A stretch of 64,000 nucleotides of DNA from Oscillospiraceae bacterium (GTDB lineage Bacteria; Bacillota_A; Clostridia; Oscillospirales; Ruminococcaceae): the NCBI GenBank assembly GCA_017523995.1, contig JAFWUX010000102.1, positions 1 through 64,000 on the forward strand, read 5' to 3'. The position numbers and the translations under genes are program-made. How positions within the stretch are numbered: the first letter of the stretch is position 1; every line of letters starts with the position of its first letter. This document shows positions 60,992 through 64,000 of this stretch, in pieces. A model generated the notes under the pieces. That model was not told where the DNA came from, made no database searches, and saw only the letters and a list, made by a program, of their open reading frames with translations.

Positions 60992-62398
60992 TTATACAAG
61001 GTGCTGTTTTTTCATCTCATCGGCAATCAGTGCTGCGATTGCCTTTGCACCGGTTTCCGTGAAATGCGTGACATCATTTTTACCGGTCGAGCACATATGA
61101 TATTTGAATGCCGCATTGTAACCGATTTGATTGTAATGATCGACCATCAGCGTGCTGAGGTCAATGCACGGAATCTTATAATATGCGGCGAGACGTTTTG
61201 CGGCATCGCAGTAATTGACATATACCGGTACGAATTTGCCGTCCTTGCGCGAATCCAGATGAATCGGCGTTGTAATCAGGATCGGGAGTGCGCCCTTTTC
61301 CTTTGCGCCTTCGATATATTGTGCCGTGTACCATTCAAAGCTGCCGCTTGTCCCCGGAACCTTGCCGCAGGTCGGGCAGTAGCGGTCTTTCATCGAGAAA
61401 GCACCGTCATTGATGCCGAACTGCACCAGCAGATAATCCCCCGGCTGAATCTCATTGAGGATCTTTTTCAGGTCGCCTTTGTCGGAAAAGCTCTTTGCGC
61501 TTCTGCCGGAGATCGCACGGTTGATAACGGTATTTCCCTGCGGTAAATAGCTGCTGAGATGTGCGCCCCATCCCTGCTGCGGCGCACGGTTTTTGCCGTA
61601 GGTCTGCACGGTGGAATCACCTGCCAGCCAGACTGTTCGCTTTCCGTCAGGCGAAACAGGCGGCGAATCCGGTTCGGCTTCGGCATAGGTCTGTGCATAT
61701 GGTTCATCCGTCCACTGTGTTTTCAGATAGTCGAAATTCGGTCCTCCCTCTGCGGTTGCCGAGATCAAGCGGATGATGTTGATTCCGGCGGTCAGCGGCA
61801 AAACAATCCGGCTCTCCTCCCAGCTTGTCCATGCACCGGTCGAAGGGAAATCCTGTATCCAGTAATCCGCATTCTGATTCACTTCGATTTTCATCTTTCG
61901 GTTGACATTGCTGCCGTTTGCAGTGCCGAACGAACACATATAGCTGCCGTTTTCCGGAACGGTTATTTTCCATGTTATGCTGCTGCCGTTTCTGTTTTCG
62001 AGATTGACGTAGCCGGTGTCTGTGAAGCCTGCATTCAGCGATTCCGTTACGCCGTCCTGCCATGTCATGTCGATTGCGTAATAGAACGCACGCTTTTCTG
62101 TATTTGCAGCAAAATCACCTTTGCTCAGCAGATAGTCGCGCATTGCATCTGCATCTGTGCGGTCTGTTTTCCCGTCTGCATTGGTATCTGCACGGCAGCG
62201 CTGCAGATGCGGCAGTGCATCTGACAGAATACCGCGTTTGAGCAGCGTGAGATCGACTGCATTGATGATTCCATCCTCATTGAGATCGCCGAGTACGGAT
62301 GTCTGTTCTGCATGAGCGGATGACTGCGGTGCTGCGGCGAAGCCGTACAGCAGAAGAATTGCCGGCAATACAGAACACAATCTTCGGATCGTTTTCAT
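60992..62398 (-). CDS. Rhamnogalacturonan acetylesterase (CE12-like) with N-terminal dockerin
   Basis: A 468-residue secreted esterase. A signal peptide (about 1-29) leads to an N-terminal dockerin (about 34-95, GDLNEDGIINAVDLTLLKRG and DTNADGKTDRTDADAM), a CBM35/6-like module (about 100-225) and an SGNH hydrolase domain (about 250-465). The latter has block I VWLAGDSTVQTYG, VQFGINDGA and the terminal DVTHFTETGAKA holding the Asp-His pair. CE12 removes acetyl groups from RG-I. ATG 62398 is chosen because GGAGGG lies 7 nt upstream. Promoter: TTGAAT (62467-62472) and TACAAT (62444-62449), 17-bp spacer. Confidence 0.92.
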   Translation of the reverse strand: MKTIRRLCSVLPAILLLYGFAAAPQSSAHAEQTSVLGDLNEDGIINAVDLTLLKRGILSDALPHLQRCRADTNADGKTDRTDADAMRDYLLSKGDFAANTEKRAFYYAIDMTWQDGVTESLNAGFTDTGYVNLENRNGSSITWKITVPENGSYMCSFGTANGSNVNRKMKIEVNQNADYWIQDFPSTGAWTSWEESRIVLPLTAGINIIRLISATAEGGPNFDYLKTQWTDEPYAQTYAEAEPDSPPVSPDGKRTVWLAGDSTVQTYGKNRAPQQGWGAHLSSYLPQGNTVINRAISGRSAKSFSDKGDLKKILNEIQPGDYLLVQFGINDGAFSMKDRYCPTCGKVPGTSGSFEWYTAQYIEGAKEKGALPILITTPIHLDSRKDGKFVPVYVNYCDAAKRLAAYYKIPCIDLSTLMVDHYNQIGYNAAFKYHMCSTGKNDVTHFTETGAKAIAALIADEMKKQHLV

Positions 62399-62512
62399 TG
62401 TCATTCCCTCCGTTTGTGATTCCATCAGTGCGGTTCTATATTGATTGTAGCATCTGCCGGCGAACAATTCAATCACAGGATTGCTCATTTTGATGATGTT
62501 TTGACGCAAACT

Positions 62513-62541
62513 GCTGTGGAACGGTACATCGGGAAGTGAAT
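62513..62541 (+). repeat. 29-nt direct repeat, right copy
   Basis: Matches 56225-56253 with one mismatch. It also reads ...AVERYIGK and a stop, the same gene end as on the left, and lies about 110 bp beyond the CE12 start. Confidence 0.88.
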
Positions 62542-62585
62542 GATATGCCGGCGGGGGTTCGTGCAGTTTCAGAATACTTGACTGC

Positions 62586-62614
62586 TTGATAAATGCAAAG
62601 GCAAATGTTATAAT
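62586..62614 (+). promoter_or_regulatory. Promoter of a small frame before the right AraC gene
   Basis: TTGATA 62586-62591, a 17-bp spacer and TATAAT 62609-62614. Confidence 0.7.
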
Positions 62615-62668
62615 AATAAACATATATTAAAATGATATGCTTTCCGATGTCCGGGCAAGGAGGACATC

Positions 62669-62884
62669 ATGGCAGAAAAATACCGAAAAACAGCTTTGAG
62701 CGCAATATCAATTCGATCAGCAGCCTGCACAACTGACGGCTCCTTTTGTAATATCATTGTAAAATATGGAACAGAAAACTGCAATACCCGAATGAATTTA
62801 AATCATGCATGGTTTGCCCAAAGCCTTGATCCGGAAAAGAAAATATTGTTCCAGCCTTGCATTTCGTGCAGGAATATGATATGA
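62669..62884 (+). CDS. Possible 71-residue frame running into the duplicated AraC leader
   Basis: It starts MAEKYRKTALSAISI behind AAGGAGG and a good promoter, but its last 17 or so codons lie inside the sequence duplicated with the left AraC promoter. It is therefore probably the start of a lost small gene whose 3' end was replaced by that duplication. No family is recognised. Confidence 0.35.
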   Translation: MAEKYRKTALSAISIRSAACTTDGSFCNIIVKYGTENCNTRMNLNHAWFAQSLDPEKKILFQPCISCRNMI

Positions 62885-62885
62885 T
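62857..62885 (+). promoter_or_regulatory. Promoter of the right AraC gene
   Basis: TTGCAT 62857-62862, a 17-bp spacer and TATGAT 62880-62885. The sequence from about 62833 to the start matches the left copy's promoter closely. Confidence 0.8.
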
Positions 62886-62906
62886 AGAGAAAAGGAGCTG
62901 ATACAC

Positions 62907-63713
62907 ATGCGAATGGACGAAATCGGATGGCACTCGATTCACGGTTCTGATTTTATGAATGAACGCGAGCACGGTGCGGGAGACTGGGTATTCCTGCTGA
63001 TCAAATCGCCGTGCCGGATCTTCGTAAACGGTGAGATGCAGCATTTTCCTGCCTATACATGGATTCTCTATACACCGGACGCCTATCAGAACTACGGCGC
63101 GGACGGTGAGGAGTATTATGACGACTGGATGCATTTTGCGCCGGATGCCACAGAAGAAGCGCTGCTCCGCACGATGAATATTCCGCTCAACACGCCGGTC
63201 ACGCTGCCGAAGGGCACGGAAATATCAAAGCTTCTGCGCGATATCTGCTTTGAGTTTTATTCTGCGCATCTGCACCGGATCGAGACTACAGAGCTGTATT
63301 TCCGGATGCTGCTTTACCGGCTGCATGAACAGCTTGTCCGTGTGAAAGCTGTGCCGGATTCCGGCACGGTGAAAGAGCGTCTGCAGCAGATCCGCGATTT
63401 TATTTTCCGCAAGCCGTTTGACCGGTTTACAGCGGCACGGTTTGCAGATGAACTGAATCTCACTGAAGCTGATTTTCTGCGGCAATATGAAGCAGAGAAC
63501 GGCAGCCGGTTTCAGGATGATCTGATTCATACCCGTCTGCACTTTACCGCCGGACAGATGAAAGCGCATCTGGCAGAGAATCAGACCGTCGAAGAAATCG
63601 CACAGCTCTGCGGCTATGCAAGCGATGCAGATTTTTCTGCGGAATTTGAGCGGTTTATCGGCAAATCACCTCAGGCTTATCTGGATGAGCTGAGAGCAGA
63701 AAACGAAATATGA
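62907..63713 (+). CDS. AraC-family regulator, right copy of an inverted pair
   Basis: A 268-residue regulator with sensor domain GDWVFLLIKSPCRIFVNGE and C-terminal HTH_18 (FTAARFADELNLTEADFLRQY, TVEEIAQLCGYASDADF). It is about 93% identical to the gene at 51531-52337. Differences cluster at the N-terminus and in the DNA-binding end (IA/EE to VA/DA type changes), so ligand or site preference may have begun to diverge. It is transcribed away from the CE12 gene. AAGGAG precedes the ATG. Confidence 0.9.
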   Translation: MRMDEIGWHSIHGSDFMNEREHGAGDWVFLLIKSPCRIFVNGEMQHFPAYTWILYTPDAYQNYGADGEEYYDDWMHFAPDATEEALLRTMNIPLNTPVTLPKGTEISKLLRDICFEFYSAHLHRIETTELYFRMLLYRLHEQLVRVKAVPDSGTVKERLQQIRDFIFRKPFDRFTAARFADELNLTEADFLRQYEAENGSRFQDDLIHTRLHFTAGQMKAHLAENQTVEEIAQLCGYASDADFSAEFERFIGKSPQAYLDELRAENEI

Positions 63714-63717
63714 ACAA

Positions 63718-63752
63718 TGCCCGTCTGTGAACAAAGCAGACGGGCATTTCTA
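63718..63752 (+). terminator. Terminator of the right AraC gene
   Basis: AATGCCCGTCTG pairs with CAGACGGGCATT, then TCTAT; the counterpart of 51493-51531. Confidence 0.8.
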
Positions 63753-63766
63753 TATGCAGAATGAAA

Positions 63767-63794
63767 ACAGGACAGCCGCAAAGGACTGTCCTGT
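63767..63794 (-). terminator. Terminator of the dockerin gene at the window edge
   Basis: ACAGGACAG (63767-63775) pairs with CTGTCCTGT (63786-63794); on the minus strand GTTTTC follows. Confidence 0.7.
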
Positions 63795-63833
63795 CTCCGG
63801 AGAGGATCTATTTTTTGCACATTCCGGAACCGT

Positions 63834-64000
63834 TCAGATCTCCGAGATCATCTTTGCAATATATTGCAGCAGTCTGATGACATCCTCAGATGTGCGGTTG
63901 CCGTCGCCGTTGCAGTCTGCGTTCAGCAATCCCTGTGCGCTGACCTTTGCCGTGGAATCCTCCGCGATCAGTCTGGCGAGCAGCACGGCATCGGAGACAT
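63834..64000 (-). CDS. C-terminal dockerin of a partial secreted protein
   Basis: The last 54 codons of a gene that continues beyond the window. Both calcium-binding halves are recognisable: VSDAVLLARLIAEDSTAK and DCNGDGNRTSEDVIRLLQYI. It is close in sequence to the dockerin of GH44 (VSDAVLIARLAAEDSTAK) rather than to the other dockerins here. The catalytic part is outside the window. Confidence 0.85.
   Translation of the reverse strand, partial: VSDAVLLARLIAEDSTAKVSAQGLLNADCNGDGNRTSEDVIRLLQYIAKMISEI

Overview
The window reads as the chromosome of a fibre-degrading Gram-positive anaerobe of the Ruminococcus / Oscillospiraceae type, most like a GC-rich, R. champanellensis-like cellulosome producer. 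The grounds are eight secreted polysaccharide-degrading proteins carrying type I dockerins, a spoIID sporulation relative, sigma-A promoters with consensus boxes and 17-bp spacers, strong AGGAGG ribosome sites, and GC near 55%. The species is inferred; no 16S gene is present.

Layout. 1-1.8 kb: 5S rRNA and tRNA-Asn, a GlsB/YeaQ-type membrane protein, and SpoIID on the minus strand. 1.9-8.4 kb: citrate synthase, a calcium-motif lipoprotein, an OmpR-type two-component system and a DUF1385 membrane protein. 8.4-14.6 kb: 86-bp tandem repeats, then CbrC, PrmC, DUF4272, RecA, RecX, RimO and PgsA. 14.7-24.4 kb: a GH16 lipoprotein, an orphan non-coding transcription unit, a MerR/hydrolase operon with a textbook MerR promoter, a dus/leucine-rich-repeat/aldo-keto-reductase operon, and a CmpB-like membrane protein. 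24.4-31.7 kb: an S41 protease plus ABC-2 exporter operon and a second two-component system, bounded by copies of a dispersed palindromic repeat. 31.7-44.5 kb: HTH regulator with GH44, a LacI-sensor/GGDEF fusion, DUF4261, GH30 (subfamily 5-like), a 19-residue cysteine-rich peptide unit, and a GH30_8-CBM22-dockerin-GH43-CBM6 xylanase. 44.6-51.3 kb: a small membrane protein, a ttcA/cysteine-desulfurase deletion relic, a short peptide gene, two unlike glutamate-cysteine ligases in tandem with a class II amidotransferase, and a CNNM/CorC protein. 51.5-63.8 kb: an accessory segment bracketed by two inverted, nearly identical AraC regulators. It holds a GH5 cellulase, decayed genes (FGE, aldo-keto reductase and AbrB remnants), and a three-gene rhamnogalacturonan-I cluster (PL11, GH43, CE12), itself bracketed by 29-nt direct repeats. 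The window ends inside another dockerin gene.

How it works together. The dockerin enzymes should be secreted and docked onto a scaffoldin encoded elsewhere, to attack cellulose, xyloglucan, glucuronoarabinoxylan, galactans and pectin RG-I. Local regulators (AraC pair, HTH, LacI-GGDEF) are plausible sugar sensors. The most notable items are the repeat-bounded RG-I cassette between duplicated AraC genes, the short cysteine-containing peptide units, the tandem gamma-glutamyl ligase operon, and an orphan structured RNA. All calls come from reading the sequence; no database search was run.
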